64,000 nucleotides of DNA from JAICJR01 sp036555755 (GTDB taxonomy: Bacteria > Actinomycetota > Thermoleophilia > Solirubrobacterales > Thermoleophilaceae), in NCBI GenBank assembly GCA_036555755.1, contig DATBKS010000246.1, forward strand, positions 1-64,000, read 5' to 3'. Of the stretch, positions 42,809 through 51,181 are shown in pieces. Position 1 is the first letter of the stretch, and each line of letters begins with the position of its first letter. The notes under the pieces are model-generated. The model was not told the DNA's origin. It did not search any database and saw only the letters and a program-made list of their open reading frames with translations. A program made the position numbers and the translations under genes.

Positions 42809-43953
42809 GCGGCCTTTCCCGTGAAGTCGACGAAGGGGCGGCGAATGCGCGTCACGTGCGAGTTGCACCAGCGCATGAAGGCAGCGCGCACCGCCTCGCT
42901 TTCGTTGCGCCCGTAGACACCGGTTGCGATCAGCCCGTCCAGCAGCTGGTGCTCCTGGTCGCTCAGCTCGATATCCAGCGTCAGGGCGCCCGGCGCGGGG
43001 CGGTAATTCGGGACGTAGTCCGGATCCGCCGTCAGCCCGCGGGTAGCGAGCACCGGCGTTCCCTCGAGGTCGTCGGAGGTGACCTGACTCTCCATGCGGC
43101 CCCAGCGCTCCTCGATCGAGTCGACGAGCCGCTCGGTGTCCGGGGACGCCGAGTAGACCTCGAGCTTGATCGGGGTGACCGTGTAGTTGTTGATCCCGAC
43201 GAGGTCCCCGAGCCCACAGATCACCGCCACGGCAAGCACGTCGAACATCGCCAGGAGATCGATGCGGTCGCCCTTCTGCGCGGGGTTCCACTTGAACTTG
43301 CGGCGGCCGCTGTCGTCGATGGTGGTGGCCATCCAGAGGTTGAAGGAATCGTGCACGTCGTCCGGCGTCAGCCGGTACTCGCGCATCGCCTCGGCCAGCG
43401 AGTCCTGGCAGTTCGCGTGCGTTGTGAGGCCCCAGCCGAGCTCCTGGAGCACCCGGTTGCAGCGGTGTCCGACGATGTCGAGCTCACACGTGTCGGCGAT
43501 CTCGAGAATCGAGAACATCGGCCGCCCGCGCGGGGCGTTCGTCCATATGAACTCCCCCTTGCGCGGGTCGAATGACTGGAAGCTCCTCGTGAAGCCGCAG
43601 TCGAGGAATTCCTTGTGGTCGTGGAGGTTGAAGGCGTTGAAGTCCACGCAGGTGCCCCCCTCGGCCTGCTCGATCCGCAGCACCTCGCCGCGCATCACCG
43701 GCACCGCCTTGCCCGTGATGGGCTCGAGCGTCAGCTCCCAGCGCTTCTCGCCGTAGGCCGGCATGGCGGTCTCCAGCACGTCGAGCTGCGCGCTGCCGCC
43801 GACGTAGCCGTCCGCGCCGCCGAGCCGGTCGTTCACGTGCTCCACGAGCACCGCACGCAGCGCCTCCTCGCGAGTCGCGCCGTGCCCGCCGTCCTGCACC
43901 ACCCGGTCGAGGAAGCCGACCTGCGTGTCGTGGAGCTCAACGCTCGTCGCCAC
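42805..43953 (-). CDS. DUF1989 (urea-carboxylase-associated) protein with RHH-like ends
   Basis: This 382-residue protein has a DUF1989-type core at about residues 75-290 (RGEVLRIEQAEGGTCVDFNAF, then ILEIADTCELDIVGHRCNRV). It is shorter and more divergent than the free-standing version at 58480-59118 and lacks the cysteines of the usual C-terminal NxCN motif (VGINNYTVTPIKLEV). Both ends look like ribbon-helix-helix DNA-binding motifs: residues 5-40 (VELHDTQVGFLDRVV, then ATREEALRAVLVEH) and 324-367 (LDIELSDQEHQLLDGL, then NESEAVRAAFMRW). It may be a metabolite-sensing regulator built on a DUF1989 enzyme fold. It lies 13 bases after the SDR gene. Confidence 0.82.
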   Translation of the reverse strand: MATSVELHDTQVGFLDRVVQDGGHGATREEALRAVLVEHVNDRLGGADGYVGGSAQLDVLETAMPAYGEKRWELTLEPITGKAVPVMRGEVLRIEQAEGGTCVDFNAFNLHDHKEFLDCGFTRSFQSFDPRKGEFIWTNAPRGRPMFSILEIADTCELDIVGHRCNRVLQELGWGLTTHANCQDSLAEAMREYRLTPDDVHDSFNLWMATTIDDSGRRKFKWNPAQKGDRIDLLAMFDVLAVAVICGLGDLVGINNYTVTPIKLEVYSASPDTERLVDSIEERWGRMESQVTSDDLEGTPVLATRGLTADPDYVPNYRPAPGALTLDIELSDQEHQLLDGLIATGVYGRNESEAVRAAFMRWCNSHVTRIRRPFVDFTGKAA

Positions 43954-43966
43954 CGAGCCGCCGCTC

Positions 43967-44764
43967 CTACAGGTCCATCAACGCCTTGCGCTGCGCACCG
44001 TCGATCGGGATGTGCGCGCCGTTTACGAAGCTCGCGCGCGGCGAGGCCAGGAAGGCGACCACGTTCGCCACCTCCTCGGGTTCGCAGATGCGCCCGAACG
44101 GAATGCTCGACACCGCGAGCTCGTGCGCGCGGGCCTGGTCCACGCCCTTGTCGCGGGCGAACGCCTTCTCGAGGCCATCCCAGCGATCGGTGTTCACGGG
44201 GCCCGGGTTGACCGTGTTGACCCTGACGCCGTAGCGGCCGTACTGCTCGGCCGCGGACGACGCGAAGTTGATGTCGGCGGCGTTGGCCGCACCGGCGGTG
44301 ACCTCCCAGTAGCTCGGCTTCAGCCCGTCATTGCCGACCACGAGCACGATGCTGCCGCTGCCCCGCTCGCGCATGTGCGGGAGCACCGCCTTGCAGGAGC
44401 GGACGTAGCCCATGAACTTGAGGCCGAGGCTCACGCGCCAGTGCTCCTCGGTCAGCTCCTCGATCAGGCCGCCGGGCGACGAGCCCGCGCACGTCACGAG
44501 GATGTCGATCTTGCCGAGAGCGTCGATCGCCTCCTTCACGACCCGTTCGACCTCGTCGGGGTCGCTCATGTCGCCAGCGATCGGAACGACCTTCTGGCCG
44601 GTGGCATCGGCCAGCTCCTTGGCCGTCTGCTCGAGATCCTCGGGTGTGCGCGCGTTGATCACGACGTCGCAGCCTTCCTCGGCGAGAGCGAGGGCGGACG
44701 CCCGTCCGATGCCCTTGCTCGCCCCTGTGACCAGCACGGTCGAGCCCTGCAAGCCGAGATCCAC
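43967..44764 (-). CDS. SDR-family protein lacking the catalytic Tyr-Lys pair
   Basis: This 265-residue protein has a clear SDR fold: TGASKGIG near residues 13-20, the CAGSSPGG turn in place of NNAG, and RVNTVNPGPVNTDRW near the C-terminal half. Where the YxxxK motif should lie the sequence is YWEVTAGAANAADINF. No tyrosine precedes by four the residue that aligns with lysine, and that residue is Asn. The usual active-site serine region is GNDGLKPS. It may use other residues or bind a cofactor without classical reduction. It heads the operon with the DUF1989/RHH protein, behind a TTGGAC-type element. Confidence 0.88.
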   Translation of the reverse strand: MDLGLQGSTVLVTGASKGIGRASALALAEEGCDVVINARTPEDLEQTAKELADATGQKVVPIAGDMSDPDEVERVVKEAIDALGKIDILVTCAGSSPGGLIEELTEEHWRVSLGLKFMGYVRSCKAVLPHMRERGSGSIVLVVGNDGLKPSYWEVTAGAANAADINFASSAAEQYGRYGVRVNTVNPGPVNTDRWDGLEKAFARDKGVDQARAHELAVSSIPFGRICEPEEVANVVAFLASPRASFVNGAHIPIDGAQRKALMDL

Positions 44765-44792
44765 CCTCTCCTCCTTCGCTCGCTGCCGTTAT

Positions 44793-44808
44793 ATGTCCAA
44801 CGTTATAC
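44793..44808 (-). promoter_or_regulatory. GTATAACGTTGGACAT element (copy 3)
   Basis: This minus-strand copy of the element at 20149 and 31807 matches in 14 of 16 bases. Its TTGGAC ends 30 bases before the ATG of the SDR gene, the same spacing as the other copies. It overlaps the end of the amidase gene. TATAAC may be the -10 box. Confidence 0.55.
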
Positions 44809-46131
44809 GAAACGAGGAAGGGCGGGAATCGCGGCCTCGGCGTCAGCCGCGAGCGCAAGCAGCTCCGCCTCGCGGTGAGCGCGTCCGAGCAGCTGCAGCC
44901 CCACCGGCAGCCCCGCCTCACCGGCGCCGCACGGGAGCGACAGCGCCGGCTGGCCGGTGAGCGAGGCGAGCGAGGTGAACTCCGACTGGAGCGACTCCAC
45001 CGCCCGCTCGCGCCCGTTGACCGTGACCCGCTCAACCCCTGCCGGCGTGGGTGTGACGGGAACCGTGGGCAGTGCGATGGCGTCGAGCCGCTCACGCTCG
45101 AACAGCTCCCTCACACGCGCGCACACGCGCACGCGAGCCCGTTTCGCATGCAGATAGGCGGTTTGCCCGACCTCGGCGCCGGCCGTGAGCGCCGCCCGCA
45201 CCGCCGGCCCGAAACCCTCGGGGTCGGCGCTCAGCTCCTCCCGCCAGGCCAGCGCGGCCTCGGCCATGATTGCGAGAACAGAGGCCGAGCCTGCGAGGCG
45301 CACGTCGGGCAGCCTCACCTCCACAAGGGTCAGCTCGAGCTGCTCGAACGCAGAGCCCACCGCGGCGGCCACGTCCGGCGCCGCCTGCCCGATCACGCCG
45401 TGGTCGACTCCGACCCGCCACTCCCTGCGCTCCGCCTCGGGGCCTGGGCTGAGCGCGGCCCAAGCGTGCACGGCAGTGGCGACGTCCGGCGTGAGCAGGC
45501 CGACCGTGTCCTGCGTCCACGCCAGCTCCGCCACGCCCTCGCGGGACAGCGCCCCGCGCGTGGGCTTCAAGCCGACCACGCCACAGTGGGCGGCGGGTGC
45601 GCGGATGGACCCGTTCGTGTCGGTGCCGAGAGCGAGCGCGGTGATGCCGGCGCCGACGGCGGCCGCGGAGCCACCGCTCGAGCCGCCGGGGATGCGCGAC
45701 GGGTCGCGTGGGTTGCGCGCGGCGGGAGTGGTCATGCCGTAGGCGAGCTCGTGCGTCGCGGTCTTGCCGACGATCACCGCGCCAGCGGCCGCAAGCGCCG
45801 AGCAGACTGGCGCGCTCGCGGCGGGGATGCGATGGCCGGCACGCGGCGTGCCGAGCCGGGTGGGCACGCCTGCGACGTCGATCACGTCCTTGACTCCGAG
45901 TGGCAGGCCGGCCAGCGGGCCGCGGGCAGCGCCGGAGCGCAGGGACTCTTGCACGCGCTCGGCATGTTCGAGCGCGAACTCATGCGTGAGCTCGCTGAAC
46001 GCGCCGATCGCCGGCTGCATCTGCGCCGCGCGGTCGAGCGCCGCCCGGGTCAGCTCCACCACGCCCACCTCGCCCCGATCGAGGGCGGCGCGCGCCAGCG
46101 CCGGGTCGGCGAGCAGCGGCGTCAGGGACAT
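44803..46131 (-). CDS. Amidase-signature family hydrolase
   Basis: This is a 442-residue amidase-signature enzyme. The Ser-cisSer-Lys triad is visible: Lys81 (GVKDVIDVAG), the glycine/serine-rich GGSSGGSAAA at 149-158 carrying the cis-serine, and nucleophile Ser175 (GTDTNGSIRAPA). It hydrolyses a C-N amide bond; GatA, allophanate hydrolase and biuret-pathway hydrolases are relatives. The ATG start lies within the last codons of a 44-codon ORF. It is the last gene of the enoyl-CoA hydratase and CoA-ligase operon. Confidence 0.93.
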   Translation of the reverse strand: MSLTPLLADPALARAALDRGEVGVVELTRAALDRAAQMQPAIGAFSELTHEFALEHAERVQESLRSGAARGPLAGLPLGVKDVIDVAGVPTRLGTPRAGHRIPAASAPVCSALAAAGAVIVGKTATHELAYGMTTPAARNPRDPSRIPGGSSGGSAAAVGAGITALALGTDTNGSIRAPAAHCGVVGLKPTRGALSREGVAELAWTQDTVGLLTPDVATAVHAWAALSPGPEAERREWRVGVDHGVIGQAAPDVAAAVGSAFEQLELTLVEVRLPDVRLAGSASVLAIMAEAALAWREELSADPEGFGPAVRAALTAGAEVGQTAYLHAKRARVRVCARVRELFERERLDAIALPTVPVTPTPAGVERVTVNGRERAVESLQSEFTSLASLTGQPALSLPCGAGEAGLPVGLQLLGRAHREAELLALAADAEAAIPALPRFV

Positions 46132-46256
46132 GGGTCTGGGTCGAGCTCCAGCTCGGCCGGTCCCTCGTCCTCGGCCGCCGCCGCCAGCGCCTCGGACGCC
46201 CGCTCGACGAGCCTTCGGTAGGCGGCCAGCGCCTCCGCGAACTCGGCGTCGCTCAC
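46122..46256 (-). CDS. Small (44 aa) helical protein preceding the amidase
   Basis: This is a 44-codon ORF between the CoA ligase and amidase genes. It begins at a GTG overlapping the ligase stop (GTGA) and ends 10 bases inside the amidase gene. The product reads MSDAEFAEALAAYRRLVERA at the start, one amphipathic helix with an acidic, proline-containing tail. Its position and coupling suggest a tiny partner of the amidase, comparable to GatC or AtzG small subunits, although those are longer and I see no clear sequence match. Confidence 0.6.
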   Translation of the reverse strand: MSDAEFAEALAAYRRLVERASEALAAAAEDEGPAELELDPDPCP

Positions 46257-47827
46257 TCCGACACCAGCTTCGTCAGCTCAGAGCGGATGACCTTGCCCAT
46301 GTGGTTCACGGGGAACTCCTCCAGGAATACGACCCGCTTCGGCCGCTTGTACGGGGCGAGCCGCTCGCCGGCGAAGGCGATCAGAGCGTCCTCCGAGAGG
46401 TCTGTGCCGGGAGCACGGACCACCGCCGCCACCACCTCCTCACCCCAGCGCGCCGACGGCACGCCGACGACAGCGGCGCGCACCACCTCCGGCGACTCCT
46501 CGAGCGCGAGCTCGATCTCGCGCGGATAGACGTTCAGGCCGCCCGTGATGATCAGCTCCTTCGCGCGACCGGTAATCGAGAGGAACCCGTCCGCGGGGTC
46601 GATCCGCCCGATGTCGCCCGTGCGGAACCAGCCGCCCTGGTAGAAGGACTCCGCCGTCGCCTCCTCGTTGTCGCGGTATCCCGCGAAGACCTGCGGGCCA
46701 CGAACGACGATCTCGCCCTCGTCGCCGTCGGCCACGGGCTGCGCCTCGCCGTCCACCACCGCCATCTCGATCCCCGGGAACGGGAGGCCGACGCTGCCGG
46801 GCTTGCGCGGGCCGTCGTAGAGGTTGGACACATCGAGCCCGCTCTCGGTGGTGCCATAGCGCTCGAGCGGGATCTGGCCGACCAGCTCCTCCACGCGCGC
46901 GGCCATGGCAGGGCTGAGCGGAGCCGAGCCGGACACCAGGAGCCGCAGCGAGGCGAGCCGCTTGGCCCTGAACGCCTCGGACGCGACGAAGCGCTCGTAC
47001 ATCGCGGGAACCGCGAGCAGCACGGTGCCGCGCTCGCGCTCGATCGTCTCGCAGATCGCATCGGGGTCGAACTTCGCGCCGATCACACCGCGCGCGCCCG
47101 ACAGCAGCGTGGCAGTGACGCCGCCCAGGCCGTGCTGATGGAAGAGCGGGAGCGAATGGACCATCACGTCGTCTGCGCTCCAGCGCCAAGCGAGCATCAC
47201 CGCCCGCATCGACGACAGGGCGTTGGCGTGCGTGAGCGGGACGGCCTTCGGCCTGCCGGTGGTGCCCGAGGTGTAGGCGAGGAACGCCACCTCATCCGAG
47301 CCGGTTCGCTCGACCGGCAGCGGCTCGAGCCCGGGCGGCTCGGGCACGACGGCGTCGATCACGAGCTCGAGCCCGGGCAGCTCCTCGGCCAGCTCGGCAG
47401 CCGTGGCAAACACGGGGTCCGCGACCACGGCCGCCGACGCCCCGCTGTGCCCGACCAGGTGCCGCAGCTCGGATTTCGTGTAGGCCGGATTGGCGAGCAG
47501 CACCGTGGCGCCGGCGCGCAGGATCCCGAGGTACGCCTCGATCATCGCCATCGAGCTGGGCGCCGAGAACAGCACGACGTCGCCACGGCGGACACCCAGC
47601 TCGCGCAGGTACGCGGCGTAGCGCCCGGCGGCCTCGTCGAGCTCGCCGTGCGTTCGCTTGACGCCGTCGACATCGAGCGCTGGCTGGTCCGGTCCGGCCA
47701 TCGCGGTGGCATGGAACGCCTCGGGCAGCGACCCGGCCGTCAGCTCGGCCAGGAGCGCGTTCGGGTCGGGCTCGCGGCCGAGGTGGCGCCGCCAGGCGTC
47801 GAGCGTGCGCGGGTCCGGCTCCCTCAC
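46253..47827 (-). CDS. Acyl-CoA synthetase (AMP-forming)
   Basis: This 524-residue ANL-superfamily ligase activates a carboxylic acid with ATP and CoA. The phosphate-binding loop YTSGTTGRPK is at about 185-194, the A5 motif is ERYGTTESG and the hinge region contains GWFRTGDIG. The catalytic lysine Lys512 lies in HMGKVIRSEL. The preferred start is the GTG at 47827, overlapping the enoyl-CoA hydratase stop (GTGA); an upstream GTG at 47851 is possible. The acid is unknown; the organisation suggests degradation of a ring-opened acid. Confidence 0.93.
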   Translation of the reverse strand: MREPDPRTLDAWRRHLGREPDPNALLAELTAGSLPEAFHATAMAGPDQPALDVDGVKRTHGELDEAAGRYAAYLRELGVRRGDVVLFSAPSSMAMIEAYLGILRAGATVLLANPAYTKSELRHLVGHSGASAAVVADPVFATAAELAEELPGLELVIDAVVPEPPGLEPLPVERTGSDEVAFLAYTSGTTGRPKAVPLTHANALSSMRAVMLAWRWSADDVMVHSLPLFHQHGLGGVTATLLSGARGVIGAKFDPDAICETIERERGTVLLAVPAMYERFVASEAFRAKRLASLRLLVSGSAPLSPAMAARVEELVGQIPLERYGTTESGLDVSNLYDGPRKPGSVGLPFPGIEMAVVDGEAQPVADGDEGEIVVRGPQVFAGYRDNEEATAESFYQGGWFRTGDIGRIDPADGFLSITGRAKELIITGGLNVYPREIELALEESPEVVRAAVVGVPSARWGEEVVAAVVRAPGTDLSEDALIAFAGERLAPYKRPKRVVFLEEFPVNHMGKVIRSELTKLVSE

Positions 47828-48525
47828 AGCCCGCTCACCGACCCAGACCACGACTCCCGGTTGCCCGTCCGCTCCTCCTCGAGCGCCGCGAGCACGCCGC
47901 TTGCGGTGCGGGCCACCGACTTCACGCGCGCCACCGCCGCGGCATCGAGCATCGCGATCTCGCCGGCGAGCCGGAGCGCGGCCTCAAACGGGTCCGGCTC
48001 GACACGATCGAGCAGGCCGATGGCGAGCGCCTCTTCGGCCCCCACCGTCCTCATGCTGAGGCAGAGCTCCACCGCGCGTCCGCGGCCCACGAGCGCCGGC
48101 AGTCCCCACGCCCCCACCGCGAGGCCGTGGCCCGGGCCCACGAAGCGTAGGCTCGCCCTGCTGCCGCCGATGCGGATGTCGCAGGCGAGCGCGAGCTGGG
48201 CGCCGCCGCCCACCGCCGGCCCGTCGAGCGTCGCGATGATCGGAGCCGGGCTGTCGAGCATCGTCACGTACAGCGCGTAAAGAAGGTCGCTCACCTCCGT
48301 GCGCTCGGAGTCGTCGAGCGAGAGGTCGGCGCCGCCCGAGAACGCCCCGGGCGAGTGGCTGCCGAGGACGAACACGCGCGCACGGCGGTCGGCGAACTGC
48401 TCTGTCAGTGCGGTCACGAGCGGGCGATGAAGCGCATTACGCTTCTCCGGCCGGTCGAGCCACAGCCGCACCACGCCGTCGTCGCGGCGGTCCACCACGA
48501 GGCCGGCGTCCGATCTTCCGGGCAC
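47824..48525 (-). CDS. Enoyl-CoA hydratase/isomerase family protein
   Basis: This crotonase-fold protein of about 233 residues starts DRRDDGVVRLWLDRPEKRNA. The CoA-oxyanion segment is FSGGADLSL and the second oxyanion loop is DGPAVGGGAQLALACDIRI. The catalytic glutamate positions of classical enoyl-CoA hydratase are not clear (RFVGPGHGLAVGAWG where FLP(E) motifs usually occur), so hydratase activity itself is uncertain. The GTG at 48525 is chosen; the GTG at 48498 is an alternative. It is divergent from the alpha/beta hydrolase gene, with 18 bases between starts. Confidence 0.88.
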   Translation of the reverse strand: MPGRSDAGLVVDRRDDGVVRLWLDRPEKRNALHRPLVTALTEQFADRRARVFVLGSHSPGAFSGGADLSLDDSERTEVSDLLYALYVTMLDSPAPIIATLDGPAVGGGAQLALACDIRIGGSRASLRFVGPGHGLAVGAWGLPALVGRGRAVELCLSMRTVGAEEALAIGLLDRVEPDPFEAALRLAGEIAMLDAAAVARVKSVARTASGVLAALEEERTGNRESWSGSVSGL

Positions 48526-48543
48526 ACGTGTACGGTAATACGA

Positions 48544-49431
48544 ATGCCAAAGGCCCGGACCGACGACGGCATCGAGCTCGACTGGCAGGAGCACGGCTCG
48601 GGCCACCCTCTCCTCTTCATCCACGAGTTCGCGGGCGACCAGCGCAGCTTCGCTCCCCAGGTCGAGCACTTCGCGAACCGCTACCGCTGCATCGTCTACA
48701 ACGCCCGCGGCTACCCGCCCTCGGACGTCCCGGAGGACGAGGCTGCCTACTCGCAGGTGCGCGCCGCCGCGGACGCGCTCACCGTGCTCGACGCCGCCGG
48801 CGCCGAGCAAGCTCACGTGGTCGGAGTCTCGATGGGCGGCTTCTGCGCGCTCCACCTCGCGCTGCGCCATCCCGACCGCGTCACGGCCACGGCGATCGGA
48901 GGCGTTGGGTACGGGGCACAGCCGGAGGCGAACCCGCGCTTCCGCAGGGAATGCGAGGCGATCGCCCGCGCGTTCCGGGACGAGGGCACGCCCGCCGTGG
49001 CGGAGCGCTACGCGGTCGGACCGGCCCGGGTGCAATTCCAGAACAAGAACCCCGACGGCTGGCAGCTGTTCGCCGACCAGCTCGCGGAGCACGACGCACG
49101 AGGCGCGGAGCTCACCATGCTCGGCGTCCAGCGCCTGCGTCCCTCACTCTACGAGATGCGCGACGAGCTCGCCGCGATCAGCGTGCCGTTCCTGATCCTC
49201 GCCGGAGACGAGGACGAGGGCTGCCTCGAGGCCGACCTGATGCTCAAGCGGACGATCCCGAGCGCTGGCCTCAGCTTCCTCCCGCGTACGGGCCACACCT
49301 GCAACCTCGAGGAACCCGAGGTCTTCAACGCAGTCGTCGAGCACTTCCTCGACGCGGTCGAGAGCGGTTCGTGGGGACTGCGCGACCCCCGTTCGCTGAG
49401 CACCAGCGTGACGGGGATGGATGACGATTAG
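48544..49431 (+). CDS. Alpha/beta hydrolase
   Basis: This 295-residue alpha/beta-fold hydrolase has the oxyanion HE segment FIHEFAGDQRSF, nucleophile Ser96 in GVSMGG, an acidic residue in LAGDEDEG and catalytic His in RTGHTCNLEEP. The ATG at 48544 (MPKARTDDGIELDW) is the family-like start; the frame upstream is a shadow. It is similar to ester, lactone or carbon-carbon bond hydrolases of aromatic and heterocycle degradation. It overlaps the convergent M20-like gene by four bases. Confidence 0.92.
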   Translation: MPKARTDDGIELDWQEHGSGHPLLFIHEFAGDQRSFAPQVEHFANRYRCIVYNARGYPPSDVPEDEAAYSQVRAAADALTVLDAAGAEQAHVVGVSMGGFCALHLALRHPDRVTATAIGGVGYGAQPEANPRFRRECEAIARAFRDEGTPAVAERYAVGPARVQFQNKNPDGWQLFADQLAEHDARGAELTMLGVQRLRPSLYEMRDELAAISVPFLILAGDEDEGCLEADLMLKRTIPSAGLSFLPRTGHTCNLEEPEVFNAVVEHFLDAVESGSWGLRDPRSLSTSVTGMDDD

Positions 49432-50696
49432 GCCAGCCCGCAGACCTCGATCGCGATCGCCGCGTACACGTTTGCGGCGGTGGTGAGAGCGTCGATCTCC
49501 ATCGCGAAGTTGCCGCCGCCCACGCTCGCGCCCGGGCCGTAGACGACCGTGGGAATGCCGGCCTCGATGAACACGTTGCTGTCGCGCCACATGCTCGTGA
49601 TGGCCTCGATCGGGCGGCCGGGAGCGCCGCCGATGACCCGCTCGTGGGCCATCTCCACACGCTCGACGAGCGGCTCCACCCCCGTGGCCTCGTAGCCGCG
49701 GCGATACGCGATCGGCTCCACGGTCGCAGGTACTCCCGCGGCCGCGATCGCGGCCTCGAGCTCGCGCTGCACGCTGCGCGGGTCCTGCTGCGGCGTGATG
49801 CGCGCGTCGACGTAGAGGAGACAGATCGACGGGGTCTTCGTGATCTTGTAGGGCACGCCGCTGCGCACCGCGTTCACGCTCACCTTCGGAACCACGGCGC
49901 CGCCCGGGCAGCTGTACGTGTGCTCCTGCTCGTAGGCGTACGCCCACTCCTCGATCGCCTGGATCACCGCCGTCGAGCGCACGATCGCGTTCGGGGAGTC
50001 CACGATGCCGGTCGGCCGCGGCAGATAGGGCGTGTAGAGCGGCGGCTCGTCGCCGTGCACGCTCACCTTGAAGAACGCCTTGCCCGCCTCCACCCAGCAG
50101 AGCGCGAAGCTCGTCCCCTCCGCCACCACCGCCCAGTCGGCGGTCACGCCGCGGTTGACGATGTAGCGTGCGCCCGCCTCCTTCGCGATGTATTGCGGCG
50201 GCTGGAACTCGTCCACGGGCTCGAGGCCGATCTCGCCGACGACCATCGTCATCAGCAGGTCGCCCTTGAGCCGGATGCCGGCCGCCTTAAGCGCCTTGCA
50301 GGCGATCATCCAGGTGGCCATCACGCCCTTGTTGTTGACGATGCCGTTACCGATCAGCTGGCGGCCCTCGCGCCACGCGGTGTGGTGCTCGGGCGCCGCG
50401 GAGCGCGGAGTGGTGAGCCACTCCTCCTTGGCGATCGTGGTGTCGAGATGGCTGTTGAACAGCAGGCTCTCACCGCCGCCCGCACCGGGGATGCGCGCGA
50501 CGACGTTCGCCCGGTCCGGGAAGAGACCCAGGCGACGCGGCTCGAAGCCCTGCGCCTCGCACCATTCGAAGACGTGGTCGGACGCGGCGCCTTCCTCGCC
50601 CGTCGGGCTGTCGAGATTCCCGAGCGCCAGGGCCAGCTCGACGAGCTCGTCCTCGTCGATGTGGCGCGCCACACTGGCGAGGACGTCGGTGGTCAC
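49428..50696 (-). CDS. M20-family peptidase-like protein with altered metal site (paralogue)
   Basis: This 422-residue M20-fold protein is a paralogue of the 20854-22122 product, with the same length and the same departures from the M20 pattern. His83-x-Asp85 is present (FNSHLDTT). The bridging aspartate is Asn121 (VNNKG), the position of the catalytic-base glutamate is Gly154 (GEIG), and the late ligand histidine is not evident (GGNFAMEIDAL). It starts at the GTG 50696, overlapping the 2Fe-2S subunit stop (GTGA). Its place directly behind hydroxylase subunits mirrors the other copy, suggesting a shared role with these enzymes. Confidence 0.85.
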   Translation of the reverse strand: MTTDVLASVARHIDEDELVELALALGNLDSPTGEEGAASDHVFEWCEAQGFEPRRLGLFPDRANVVARIPGAGGGESLLFNSHLDTTIAKEEWLTTPRSAAPEHHTAWREGRQLIGNGIVNNKGVMATWMIACKALKAAGIRLKGDLLMTMVVGEIGLEPVDEFQPPQYIAKEAGARYIVNRGVTADWAVVAEGTSFALCWVEAGKAFFKVSVHGDEPPLYTPYLPRPTGIVDSPNAIVRSTAVIQAIEEWAYAYEQEHTYSCPGGAVVPKVSVNAVRSGVPYKITKTPSICLLYVDARITPQQDPRSVQRELEAAIAAAGVPATVEPIAYRRGYEATGVEPLVERVEMAHERVIGGAPGRPIEAITSMWRDSNVFIEAGIPTVVYGPGASVGGGNFAMEIDALTTAANVYAAIAIEVCGLA

Positions 50697-51181
50697 TCCT
50701 CGGGCTCCGCTGACATGCGGTTGGCGGCGAGCGCGGTGGCGGAGACGATGTTCTGGTACCCGGTACAGCGGCAGAGGTTGCCCGCCAGAAGCTCGCGGAT
50801 CTGGGCGTCGTCGTAGTGGCGCGCCTCGGCGAGCATCGGCTCGATCGACATCAGGAAGCCCGGCGTGCAGAAGCCGCACTGGAGCGCGTGCGACTCGTGG
50901 AATGCCTGCTGAAGCGGATGCAGGGTCCCGTCCGGGTTCGCCAGGCTCTCGACCGTGCGGAGCGAGTGCCCGTCGGCCTGAATGGCGAGCATCAGGCACG
51001 AGCGCACCGGCTCGCGGTCCATCTGCACGGTGCACGCGCCGCAGACGCCGTGCTCGCAGCCAACGTGCGTGCCGGTTAGCCCGGCCTCGTGCCGGATGAA
51101 ATCCGAGAGCAGGAGGCGCGGCTCGATCTCGCGCTCGTAGGTCTTCCCGTTGATCTCGATCGCGACGCGCCGCAGGCTCAC
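50693..51181 (-). CDS. Molybdenum hydroxylase 2Fe-2S subunit (second copy)
   Basis: This 162-residue small subunit has all eight cluster cysteines: Cys42, Cys47, Cys50, Cys62, Cys102, Cys105, Cys137 and Cys139. It is strongly similar throughout to the 16561-17076 product; residues 11-50 are almost identical. It is coupled by four-base overlaps to the FAD subunit upstream and the M20-like gene downstream. No large subunit gene is in this operon, so it must pair with one or more of the six large subunits encoded elsewhere. Confidence 0.96.
   Translation of the reverse strand: MSLRRVAIEINGKTYEREIEPRLLLSDFIRHEAGLTGTHVGCEHGVCGACTVQMDREPVRSCLMLAIQADGHSLRTVESLANPDGTLHPLQQAFHESHALQCGFCTPGFLMSIEPMLAEARHYDDAQIRELLAGNLCRCTGYQNIVSATALAANRMSAEPEE

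Noticed and set aside
41674..48551. A 14-base repeat CTTTGGCATTCGTA (minus strand) at 41687-41674 and 48551-48538
   Set aside because: Repeats of this length are expected by chance in 64 kb. One copy is the start codon region of the alpha/beta hydrolase gene, and the positions relative to genes do not agree.
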